Shown here in pieces: positions 11,444 through 21,666 of a DNA stretch of 64,000 nucleotides. The stretch lies in NCBI GenBank assembly GCA_024509875.1, contig JAMPIV010014841.1:434001-498000 (forward strand), in the 5' to 3' direction. A program made the translations under genes and the position numbers. The stretch is from Oreohelix idahoensis (lineage: Eukaryota > Mollusca > Gastropoda > Stylommatophora > Oreohelicidae). Each line of letters starts with the position of its first letter. The first letter of the stretch is position 1. The notes below the pieces were generated by a model that was not told the origin of the DNA, ran no database searches, and saw only the letters and a list, made by a program, of their open reading frames with translations.

Positions 11444-12634
11444 AACCCTTGATTCCGAGCAACTGACTGGTTGTTTTGTTCAACAGCAGCATTAGACCTA
11501 TGTGGGAGTCGAGAGCCTCTGTAGTGCTGATTATTCCTGTTGTTCTGGTAATTACAATCATTATTATAATTTGATCTTCCTCTATTAGAATAGGAATTCA
11601 GAGTTCTGGTCCAGCCTCTGTTTGGTCCATTAAATTGTTGTTGAGGCATATTTTCCTGGCTATATGGTCGAAATGGTCTGTATGCAAAGTTATACCGACC
11701 CCTGAAAGTTCCGGCATTCCGGCTAAAATTTCGTCCCCAACCTGAAGAATTATCAGGTGGTCCCTGTTTTTGATTTCTTGTATATAAAGCCTTTGCTGAA
11801 GCAACTGGTAATGCCTCCTTGATGTTCGAGTTGCTTATATTCCTCCCAGGATGTGCGGTCATGAAACGTCGCCCCAAAATCTCCATTTCAGCAATGGTTT
11901 TGCGGATCCCTCTCTTGGAGATAGGTCAAAAATTCTGGACTGACTGAAGAGAGAACCTTATCTCTTAGTATGAGATCCATAAGCGACTCAAAAGTATGAT
12001 CGATTCGTGAAAGTTCAATCCATCTATGAAAAGTAAGTTTGATAGATGCAATGTATTCTGCGAAGTCCTTGGCCGAGTCAGGCAATAGAGTTTTGAATTT
12101 TAATCTATAACCGTGAGTATCCAGCTGGAATTTTTTCAATAATAATGCCTTTATAGAATCATAGTCACTTCTAGAGGCATCATCCAAGGTGCAGATAGCT
12201 GTAAGGGCTTCACCTGAAAATAATGACATTAACTTACTAGGCCATTCAGATTTGTCCAGTTTATGTTCCTGACAAATTGTCTGAAACCTGTTCAAGTAAC
12301 ACGATATGTCATCGGATGGATGAAATTTGGGTAAATGAACCTTAAAAGGACAACCATGATCCCTTTTTGTTGTGCCCTGATTAGTGTTCTCCGCCGGTTT
12401 GTTCTCATTCTTAAGTTTAAGTTTTTGATGCTGAATTTCAGCCATTTTTTGCTCATGCTCAAACTGTGCTAGCTTAAGCTTTTCTTCTTTTTCATCTTGC
12501 CTTCTCTTCTCAGCTAATTCTTGTTCTAATTTTTTCTCTTCCTTAGCCACCTGCTCTAAAGCAAACTCTTTCAAGGCCTTCGCTTGAACCCCAAGTCTTT
12601 CACCCAGGGTGACAAAATTTTCTAGGCGAGACAT
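11444..12634 (-). pseudogene. Element 1 gag (frameshifted)
   Basis: I chose the start Met at 12634 (MSRLENF) because the gags of elements 2 and 4 begin MSTLDYF and MATVDYF. Residues about 25-80 form a charged coiled coil (Glu/Lys/Gln-rich). A capsid-like domain follows: KVHLPKFHPSDDISCYLNRF to FLTYLQERD. At about 11887 the frame shifts, and the second frame (11444-11886) carries AHPGRNISNSNIKEALPVASAKA and an Arg/Gly/Asn-rich basic nucleocapsid region without a CCHC knuckle. Gag forms the particle and binds element RNA. The protease that should follow is deleted. Confidence 0.85.
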
Positions 12635-12658
12635 ATTGAGGTACCCTGATGTAGTCAA

Positions 12659-13793
12659 TCAATTACAACAATAACAAATCTTAACTAAAATTATATCACT
12701 TTTCAACAAATTGCCTTATACTTAATATCAGAACTGAACAATTCTGCACTATTTCCAAAGGATACAGTAATATATTTCCCAAAGGAGCAACCAAGACAAT
12801 ACAATTTAAGATATGTATATATATATAGACAATAAATCAAGCCTAACAAGGACAATACTAAGGAATAAAGAAAGATAAGGTATAAAAGTTTTAACAGGTA
12901 ATGAAAAAAAATGTAATCAGTAGAAGATCCACCATTTAATATATGAATCAACTGAATTGATAGTCAGATTCGATAAACAGAGCACGGCCAATAATGACAA
13001 AAAAATTAAAATAATCAACAGAATATGACAAAGACTAACATTAAAACAAGTCCGCACACTAAAGAAAAAATTAATAATAATAATCGTAATGATCTAACAA
13101 GTTATGATCATCACACAGCACCTATAGAACAATTTGTGTGTGCCCGCTTTACGGCGAGATGTATCACACAACAAGACAGCCGAGCCAACCTTGCCCGCTT
13201 ATACAAGAATTACATATATTACTACATTAAAAAAATTAAACAAACATCAGATCTGATGGAGATCCACCCAAAATATTCATGAACACAGACCGAAAGATGT
13301 AAAAAATCGCACTTATCTTGTATAACAATAAAACAGTCTCCTTCCTGGCCTGAGATATGGTGCTAAGAAATGGATGTGCAGCTCTGAAGCACCCCACAGC
13401 AATGTAAAACGATTCGTCACTAGTCCTTCCCTACACTCCGGTCTGACAGGACTCCATTTTGAATTTGATTGTAGACGCGCAGAAGTCGCTCACTTGAAGT
13501 AGTGACTGCTGGTAAATTGATATTTTCCTCTAATGAATAAAATTCTTCGATAATGCTGGCCTTCGTAATTTTTCCACTGCCGACACCTTGATAATAATGA
13601 ACAGTTAATTCATAATATATTTCGAAAGTTACTTCAAAAATTTTCTCTCCTCCATTCAAACACCGCTCTGAGCAGATGTGACCTTCACCTTGTCCGTAAG
13701 TGGGACGACCCGGTAAACATTTGCTTGTAGACCTGGTTTTAAAATAATGTACTTTACGAGTTCAAAATCCACGGTACTTGGCCCCCAAAAAGC
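12659..13793 (-). other. Element 1 5' leader
   Basis: About 1.1 kb of AT-rich DNA lies between the 5' LTR and gag, without coding sequence. Just inside the LTR (13770-13793) the minus strand reads gctttttgggggccaagtacc. The tgggggcca part is a possible primer-binding site, but I could not match it to a tRNA. Confidence 0.5.
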
Positions 13794-14507
13794 TGTGGCG
13801 TTCTCCAACTTGCGCTTAGGTTTAATGATTTAATTCATGGAAGAGTAAACATATTAGCAGTAGCCAAGTGGTCATACGAGAGTCCTTAAACTTGCTACAT
13901 ACACAGCCACACAGAATTGAAGAAACATCCAGCTTATTCACATCACGAACATATTTATTACAAATAAAACGTATGCTCCAATGAAGTATTACTTGTAAGA
14001 CCTCTGTCACTACACATCTCTAACTCCCCTAGCATAGGGTAAATGCAGATACTGGCATATAACAGTCTGTCCGTAAATGTCGAGATCCAGTCCTATAATC
14101 AGCTGTATCTATGAACATACGAATGTATAAGAACAGGAACATCGCCCGTCTTCAGTCTGCAAACATCACTATATAATTTCTATCCACTCATCTACCTATC
14201 CTGTGAATGAATCAGGCACTCTGTCATTCCAGGATGACAAGACTAACTTCAGAACATATCTATCAAACACACTGACATCTGAAATATCTCGGAGCGATTT
14301 ACACATGCCTCCTCACTCTTCCAAGACACACAGCTAAATGCCCCGTGAACCCTAGGCTATCATCTCGCCTCCTTTTGACCTCTCTTGCACACTAATTCGT
14401 GACGTCGTATCCGCCGCAATGCGACAGATCGTAACAAAACCTTGTGGACGAAGCTATTTAATAGCTAGGTATAAGAACATAAATAACTGCATATAATATG
14501 TACGTCA
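13794..14507 (-). repeat. Element 1 5' LTR
   Basis: This nearly matches 7247-7961 and is upstream of gag on the minus strand. It should contain the element's promoter, but I see no convincing TATA box. Confidence 0.93.

Positions 14508-14582
<75 letters not shown>
14508..14582. repeat. (AT)n microsatellite
   Basis: About 75 bases of nearly pure alternating AT directly abut the element 1 LTR. The element appears to have inserted into this run, since AT repeat lies on both sides. Confidence 0.95.
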
Positions 14583-14585
<3 letters not shown>

Positions 14586-15590
14586 TGATGTAGTAAAGTC
14601 CATTCAGCCCACATTGAAAACAGGAAGAAAGTGGAAAGTGGATGGAGCTGTTGTTGCTGCCCAAGAGTCGCTTAAGCTAAGGGAGGTAATTGGATACACA
14701 CAGACTAATAGACGGGGATTTGGCCATGGTATCATCAGCTGGTGGTCTTAGGCATCAAACAAGGAACGCAGAGACACGGTAATTCAAGAAATTCGAGAAG
14801 CTGAGAATGATAAGAGGATGCAAAAAGCAATGCAGCAAGCCCAACAAGGCCAACATGGAGAGGTGGCCTGCAAAGGTCCTTGACATGGAATAATATATGG
14901 CATATGACACCTCTTAGACTCAGCTTCATTATCAGATCAATGTATGACCTCCAACCATAGTCCGCAAATCTTGTGAGATGGGGAAAGTATGATAATGCTC
15001 AGTGCCATGGGATGCAGACACTTGAACATGTACTCTCAGCTTGCAAGGTGTCATTAGAGCAAAGGCGATACACGTGGCGTCATAGCAGAGTACTATACTG
15101 TAACAAACATGGCAAGGGTGAAGGCGAACATCAAAGTCAGACCGACTACTGCAAACACATACTTTCTGAGAGCAGGAAATCAAGCACATCACAAGCCAAG
15201 TACACCAAGTAGTAGATTACCATCTATTCTTGACTGCGTCAATGACTGGGAGATAGCAGTAGACCTACATGGGCTAGAGGCATATCCGGAAAGTATCAGA
15301 AGATTTCGAAGACTGCCAGATAAAGTGCTGCATTCCTCATCATCGCACCAGATTATAATGGTTGAGCTGGCCGTGCCGTTTGAATCCAGATAGGACGAGC
15401 AACACTCGTTTAAAGTGGTCAAGTAAAATGGTCTGGTCACGGACTTGAAACACGACTGGTTCACTGCAGGGGTCATGGCTGTTGAGGTAGTTCAAGGGGT
15501 CTAGTGGCTCCTCAATGTATGATCTACTGAAACTTTTGGGTTTGAAAGGACAGTCAAGATCAAGGGCACTTGAGATTCAGTGAAACTGCG
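14583..15590 (+). pseudogene. Non-LTR reverse transcriptase-like C-terminal region, copy 1 (decayed)
   Basis: Several plus frames joined by frameshifts give a continuous match to a protein family I remember as RT-like proteins of non-LTR elements in aquatic animals. Seen in order are EVIGYTQTNRRGFGHG, EIREAENDKRMQKAMQQAQ, a WHMTPL-like and SLRSMYDL-like stretch, then TLEHVLSACKVSLEQRRYTWRH, and near 15350 IIMVELAVPFESR. The TLEHVLSxCK part is the zinc-binding tail typical of LINE C-termini. RT catalytic motifs are not included, so this is 5'-truncated. Stops and shifts make it dead. A second copy lies at 61975-62640. Confidence 0.6.
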
Positions 15591-15980
15591 GAAAGGGCAT
15601 CGTGCTGACTGTAGAACAACCGCAACGGGCTATGAAATTCAGGCCTCCAACTGGCAGGAAAAAAGAGTGAAGCTGAAAGCTGCAACCAAAGTGGAGTGGG
15701 TTAAATTATTTGCACATGTAAACAGGAGTCTGATACTTGGGAGCCATGACTCAAGTGCCCCATACCCCGTAGAGAGTAAAGGAGATTAAGGGACCAAAAC
15801 ACTTGATCGACGGGGGGGATTATATCTGATGATCAGATTGTCTCCTGTTATATCGCTCTGTATGGAGTTTCCAATCTTATATTTCTGATACCTAATTTGA
15901 AATAATCTTCGTTCATTACACTGGTATACATACATTTTGGTGCTTTAAATTTTATAGCGGTTCTTGGGTAATTTTGGGTT
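15591..15980. other. Stretch between the RT-like fragment and the inverted-repeat unit
   Basis: A 69-aa frame at 15580-15789 might be the last part of the RT-like gene, but I see no motif. Nothing else is recognisable. Confidence 0.35.
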
Positions 15981-16038
15981 GCTGATTCCAAAAAATGTAA
16001 TCATATTTTTTCTATCAGCTCTAGTTTTAGAGATAACT
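15981..16038. repeat. Left arm of inverted repeat flanking the uncharacterised gene
   Basis: The reverse complement of this segment aligns with 18195-18252. The best core is tatctctaaaactagagctg against tatctcaaaaactagagctg. A weaker match continues through tttggaatcagca against tttggattgagca. It lies about 150 bases beyond the stop codon of the gene. Confidence 0.7.
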
Positions 16039-16190
16039 AAGAATGACCATATTAGTAGGGCAATTGTTATGTACAATCCTAGAGTTAGGTGCTATCAGTA
16101 GCATTTTGACTTTAGTCTGCATTCATATTATATGTAATTACTGTGCATATATTACCAAAAATGTAATAAAACTTTATCACTAGCACTTGT

Positions 16191-17883
16191 TTAGTCAACA
16201 CGCAAAAAGGATCTTTTCGAGGACTTCCTGGAACGTGATATGCCCGAACAGTCACGCTTAAGGGTCCAACAGTAATCTGCCATCATGTGGGCATCCCAAA
16301 GTCCCTGGTATCTCTCTTCCATTGTTTTTATATCTTGGTGAAATCTTTCACCTTGCTCCTCACTAAAGTCGCCAAGATTCTCCGGAAATAAATGTAAATG
16401 GTTATGGAGGTAGTGCAGTTTTATGCTCATGTTGCATCCAAGTTCACAAAAACTCGACTGCATGTTTCCAACTAATTCAGAATAATTGTCTGCTTTAAAG
16501 TTACCCAGAAAGTTTTGCACAACTAAAACAAATGATGACCAGGCTGTGGACTCTGTTTTGTTCATGGAATCAATAAAATTTGGATCGTTTATTAACTTTC
16601 TAATTTGAGGTCCATCAAAAATTCGAGCTTTAAGTTTGTCTATGCTCAATTCTGGAAACTTTCTGCATAAGTAATTAAAACAGGTACCATCTTTGTTCAG
16701 TGCCTTAACAAACTGCTTCATCAATCCAAGCTTTATATGTAATGGTGGCAGTAGAACTCTTTTTCGATCAATGAGAGACTTATTGACAATATTTTTTTCT
16801 CCAACTTTAAATTCATCCCTCAGCGGCCACTGTTTCTTTGTCCAGTGCATATCTTTTGCCCTGCTACCCCAGAAACATATAAAGCATGGATATTTGGTGA
16901 ATCCCATTTGCTGGCCAAGCAAGAAGTTCATCGTTTTAAGATCTACACAAACCATCCAGTTATGTTCTAAATACTTCAATTTTTCCAGAACTGTGCTTAT
17001 TGTAGCATACTCCTCCTTCATTGTAGTAGAATGAGCAATTGGAATTGAGCCATATTTGTTACCATTGTGTAAGAGAACACCCTTCAAACTTCTTTTAGAG
17101 CGGTCAATGAAAAGTCGCCACTCATCTGGTGTATAACTTACACCCATTTTGTTAACAAGACCTCCTACATTAGTACAAAACACAAGGTTATTTTCTTTAC
17201 AAAAGAATGGAATAAAACCTTGCTCTCTGCAGTGATAAAATGTAACCTTTGTTTCAGCAGTCAGTAATTATTTTTCTTTCAATCTTGAAGCCAAAAGTTC
17301 TGAAGATTCCTTGGAGAGATATAGATCTCGGATTAGATCATTTAGTTCAAGCTGGTCGAAGCGTTGAGCATCTGAAAAATCATCTTCGAAATCACTATCA
17401 CTGTCACTTGTCGTTCCACATGCCACTGCTGTCTCATCTTCTAGCAGGGAATCCGAAATCTGACTGAAAGTTGGAATTGGTATGTCATCTCCGTGTGGAA
17501 CAGGTCGCCTAGCAGAATCTAAATCTGGATATTTCCACTTTTTGTGATTTTTTTCCATTAATTCCCTTAATATTCACAACACAAAAATAACAGTCATCAT
17601 AGTGGTTCTTGGGCTCTCTCCAAACCATTGGAATTCCAAATTTTAAACATTTTCTTTTCCCACAAGTCCACTGTCGCAGGTGTTCAACACATGTTTTGCA
17701 AACAATATGAGGAGCCCAAGACTTGTCCTGGTCACCTAGTTTTACTTTAAAGTAAGCAAAGTATGCTTTTTTCACAAAAACAGTAATATGCTTCCTATGT
17801 TCTTCTTTGAAAGTGTACTCTCCACAAATATAACAAAATAAATGCGGTGAAAGAAAACATGCTCTTCTTGAAGATGATGCCAT
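16191..17883 (-). pseudogene. Cysteine-rich protein of an uncharacterised dispersed family, intronless and decayed
   Basis: Reading from 17883, the first part (MASSSRRACFLSPHLFCYIC) has CX2C pairs and further Cys residues suggesting a zinc-binding N-terminal domain: FCYIC, VCKTCVEHLRQWTC, DDCYFC. A frameshift near 17555 moves to the frame with KWKYPDLDSARRPVPHG and an acidic Asp/Ser run. A TAA at 17268-17270 interrupts that frame, which then runs on to 16191 through DEWRLFIDRSKRSLKGVLLHNG, YPCFICFWGSRAKDMHWTKK, LPPLHIKLGLMKQFVKALN and EQGERFHQDIKTMEERYQG. From memory, many near-identical uncharacterised loci of this protein exist in arthropod genomes. No enzymatic function is known to me. Conserved H, D, C and E residues in the last two thirds could belong to a transposase-like fold, but that is inference. 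Confidence 0.75.
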
Positions 17884-18092
17884 TCTCTGTTAGAAGTGTA
17901 ATAAATAAAGTAGCATATTAACATGCATGCAGTGGCTTAAAATCTAAAAAAGGCAATTCCTAATTGGAAAACTGAAACTGAGAGTAAACAAGCAGTTTTC
18001 TTTTGTAAAGGACTAGACAGCAATAGTTTTTTTTTTACATAGCCTTATATAGAAAATATTGTAATAATACAGGTTGGCCCCCCCCCCCCCCC
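17884..18092. other. 5' flank of the uncharacterised gene
   Basis: There is no coding sequence. It ends in a run of about 15 C residues followed by A residues, leading into the hairpin. Confidence 0.4.
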
Positions 18093-18162
18093 AAAAAAAA
18101 AACGGGCCCGCGCGCGCACAATAAGTGCGCGCGCGGGCCCGGTTTTTTTTTTTTTTTTTTTG
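18093..18162. repeat. Long GC-core hairpin
   Basis: Arms gggcccgcgcgcgcac (18104-18119) and gtgcgcgcgcgggccc (18125-18140) are perfect complements around a 5-base aataa loop. Pairing extends outward through A-run against T-run, interrupted by one mismatch, giving arms of about 26 bp. It could be a tiny palindromic transposon or a replication or cloning artefact. It would strongly impede polymerases. Confidence 0.9.
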
Positions 18163-18194
18163 GTCACCCTGCCTCAATGAAATACAAAAATGTC

Positions 18195-18252
18195 TGTATC
18201 TCAAAAACTAGAGCTGCTAGAGACAAGTAAATGTGACATTTGGATTGAGCAG
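18195..18252. repeat. Right arm of inverted repeat flanking the uncharacterised gene
   Basis: Partner of 15981-16038. Together the arms bracket the gene and the hairpin in a unit of about 2.27 kb. Confidence 0.7.
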
Positions 18253-19280
18253 GCCTCATTTATGTACAATCAAGAGTAAAAGTTTGGCACCAAACATTTT
18301 TTTTTTTGTAGGGCTGTGTTATCTGTTTGTTTTTAAAGTTGGAGGTGGGAACTCATTGCCGGGCCTATGTGAGCGCAAAGCCCGATTGGGTAAAATAGGT
18401 TAAATCGACCTAAGGCCAGCCGTATTCCTTTGCTGTGTGATTTGCTGTAGAGCTATCATTACTTTTTTTTTTTTTAACTGTTATTACCTTCAAATACGTT
18501 TCGCTTGGGATTTGATAGTAAACGAGGATCTGAAATCCTGTCTCAAATACGCCTGCTTAGAACTAAGCTTGGTGTTTAAAATGGGTTTTTGTTGCTATTA
18601 GATTTCCAAAAACAAGGGCAGATAAGCAAGCTCGCACACCACTCACAAGTAATTACCCTTTTACAAAATTGTTTAATCCCTAAATCCAAGTCTTTCAATG
18701 AAGCCAAAAAAATAACATACAAAAGCAATAAAATAAAGAAAACCAGTTTATGACTTTGGAAATGTTACACTACAGAAAAAGTGGACAATTATGCTCCGTG
18801 TAGTTCACGGGAGTCTCTGAAGAGACAGAAAGAATAGGACCACTACCACTTCAAGCAGTCGCACTAGGCGACTAACATGAGGTTGTACATGGGACTGGTA
18901 ACCTTGTCATGTACAACAAATTTGCTACAGAGACCACTGCTGCAAGAGCATGTGACGGCTTGATGCGGACTTCCTACAAGTGAACCAGCTTCAGAGGTGG
19001 CTCCATGCTTCGTAAAGAACGCAAAGGAACATGATGAGTGGATTGAGATATTAGGCTTTAAGTAGAATTTACCATCATCTGTACGACTAGTGATGACGAC
19101 CGTGAGTGAAGCCAGCAATGCTCATTAGGTTGGCTCTACATATCATTTTATAACTCAACTCGTTCATCATTGACAATGTTTAACATTTCCCTGTCATAGA
19201 GTGAGCGTCCAATATGCTAAGCTGTCAGAGCACTGTCATTTCGTGGCATAGTTACCGGGTTCGGGAATCGAACAATGGTA
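18253..19280. other. Gene-free stretch
   Basis: The only sizeable frame (minus, 18864-19118, 84 aa) is Ser/Cys-rich, and I recognise nothing in it. The rest shows no features. Confidence 0.4.
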
Positions 19281-19383
19281 CAGGCATACCTCGCTCATAC
19301 GGCATGTTAGGCTCGAGGCCGCTGTTATAAAGTGAAAATCAACGTAAAGCGAAGCATGGCCTGTTTTCACTGCTGAAGCAAAT
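19281..19383 (+). mobile_element. Tigger/pogo-like terminal sequence
   Basis: After TA at 19279-19280, the sequence caggcatacctcgctcatac resembles Tigger-type terminal repeats. Further in, gtgaaaatcaacgtaaagcg is also typical of that superfamily. Element 4 begins at 19384, so it inserted in or beside this element. The other end was not found. Confidence 0.5.
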
Positions 19384-19830
19384 TGTTATGAATAAAATTC
19401 ATAACGATTGTGTCGGTATAATTAGGTAGCTCGACACGGCTCCTTGTTTGGTTATTTTGTACGGAGTCATTTATTAATACAGGAAGTGACGTCATGCCGA
19501 TATGGTTGTTTGGCAGACGTGAAACTAAAACTGCAGAAGTGATGAGATTGTCTGCAGGCATTCTACCATTGTGTGTCATGGCGAGTGGACGCATGTGTTT
19601 GAGATTCTAAATTTAAGTGTCTATCACTGAGTTATTTCATTAATAACACACCAAGATCTTCTGTGAGATGTATCTAGTTATCTACATTTACAAGGAGTAT
19701 AGCTTCTCAATGTCGAGTGTGAATATATGTTTAAAATGATACAAATGAAAAGGACAGCGTTCCAGACATGACCGGACTGCCTAAAGTTATATCGACGACT
19801 ACATATTATAAGCCATTGTATATTGGCCTG
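19384..19830 (+). repeat. Element 4 5' LTR, left piece
   Basis: This matches 50166-50612. It starts TGTTATGA and ends with gcctg, the target duplicated by element 3. Confidence 0.92.
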
Positions 19831-21666
19831 TGTAGTGGTTTTTGATGTTATTGCGTGGTTGATATGTTACCTGGTGTACTGGATGAGGTCAGCTGTGAAG
19901 GCTCCTGAAGATAACAGTTTATGTGAGTTACAGAATGCCTTTCTGCTACCACTTATGACCTCAAACAGACTTATTCTGCTATTATGTATGTTAGCTACGT
20001 TTAATGTCTAGGGTAATGAAATGTGATGTGTAGGTAATTCAATACACAGACACACACACATGTAAACACTAAGTCTAATAATAATAAGCTCTATGATCAA
20101 ATCAACTAACACTGGCTTTAGAATTTAAATTTTACAATTTTTTGAGAATTTATTTAGTCCTGAACCAAATTGTCTTCTGGTCAGGACGTATGAAACAATA
20201 TGTATTTATCAATAAAAGTGCATATATATATTGAATAATCAAATGAAAATTTTGTACATAGATATATTGTTACATTGGTTAATATTAACACTAACTACAG
20301 TGTCTTTGGAAAACTAGCACTGGATGTCTAGTCGGGGTGGTGTCATCACGCCCGATCTCTGTTTACAATAGTCATTGTCTTTGAAATATGGAACTGAGGT
20401 ATAGTTTTTATACACCAAGATTTTGTTTATTTATTTTATTGTGGAAAAAATTTTATGAATCCACAGCAGGCCAGGTTTTCAACTTATCTGGCCTGTGTCG
20501 CTGTAGTAAAGACTTCAAGTGGCCCACTCCTCCCAGTTGCTGAGGTAAAATGGTAGGCTTCTAAGTCATCCACTCTTGGATCTCTTCAAAGCATCTGACA
20601 CTAGTGTAGTGCCAGACCAGAAACTCACAATTCAAATTTGAAAACACAGTTACGTTGTACTAGCAAAACTCAGCTGAGCTGCTGGCTAGATTATGGCGTC
20701 CCACTGATAATATATAATATCTCCTGGAAATCACTCTTCTAGCATTAACGAACTGTGTATATGGACAGTCTTTTAAAAATGGCACTTGCGGGCGTCTTTC
20801 TTTCTATAATATGAACTCTTTCGTCCAATCAGCGGACTTCCCCTCTACCTTTCAAATATTTAAACTACAATGTCCAATTTCAGTCGAGTCTCAGTCTAGT
20901 GTGTAGTATTTTTCTGTCGGTCTGTCCGTACGAACTTGGTTTTTCCCAAAATTACACTTGTTTTTGGACTAACTACAAGAAAAACTACACAAATTTTGCC
21001 TCCCCTACTTCTAAGATCTCTATGTTAAGTTATTTTTAGCTTCTACCCTCCCCTGATTGCCCCTTGTCCACATGCAGTTTTTTTTTTTTTTGTTTTGTTA
21101 GGCTCAAGGACGCGTCAAAAGTGATTTTTGTGAGAAGTATGCACAAATAACTGTCGGCTAGGCTGTATTGAACAATACAGTCTTTCGTCAACATCTTCCG
21201 TGTTATCTGTCCGTCTGTGTAATTAAAAGTATATTATTTCTCAGGGCAAGATGGGCTATCAAACTAGCTAGTTTTTATTTTCCTAAACTTATTATTAAGA
21301 AAAAACCTACTTTTTCCAAGGTTAGTTTTGAAATTTGTTTTTGTACCTTCGTTCACGGCGTTTGCCGCTATATTCAAACTAAAACGACTATTTACCGTAG
21401 AACGTCCAAGATACGTCTGTTTCTGACAATAGCTAATGTCGTTTTTCGTCCAATTCCTTACATTGTATCAACTAGTGGCGTAATTTTTTCCTTTAAAACT
21501 ACAAATTGCGGCTTCTAGCCTTTAGATTTAAACAAGTGTTCAGACCGTCACATTTTTTTTCTTTTATCTCCGTTTCTACCCCGTCTAAATGGATAGGCCG
21601 TTAGTCTGCATGTATAACTAGTTAGTTTTTAATGGCGCTAGAAAACGCTGGCGTGGGCGAGAATGT
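19831..21666 (-). repeat. Element 3 3' LTR, left piece
   Basis: This matches the first 1.84 kb of 36493-38432 and is interrupted at 21666 by element 2. It continues at 31672-31772. Confidence 0.92.

Larger units (their letters stand above)
7247..14507 (-). mobile_element. Element 1: Gmr1-type Ty3/gypsy LTR retrotransposon, internally deleted
   Basis: A full-length 7.26-kb element lies on the minus strand. Both ends carry matching LTRs (715 and 714 bp) that read TG...CA. A purine tract sits just inside the 3' LTR. Gene order is gag, integrase, RT, RNase H remnant. Integrase before RT is the Gmr1-type order, opposite to ordinary Ty3/gypsy. Protease is missing and most of RT-RNase H is deleted, so the copy is non-autonomous. 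A SINE interrupts the integrase. The flanks read tatat on both sides, consistent with a 5-bp duplication but uninformative inside (AT)n. By eye the LTRs differ at about 20 positions (near 2.7%). Confidence 0.9.

Noticed and set aside
14458..14664. 68-aa minus frame made largely of alternating I and Y
   Set aside because: It is a translation of the (AT)n microsatellite.
18864..19118. 84-aa minus frame as a host gene
   Set aside because: No recognisable domain, start context or partner exon; length is within chance for this sequence.
21168..21518. 116-aa plus-strand frame in both element 3 LTRs (also 37833-38183)
   Set aside because: It lies antisense to the element, and most differences between the two copies change the amino acid, so there is no sign of selection for a protein.
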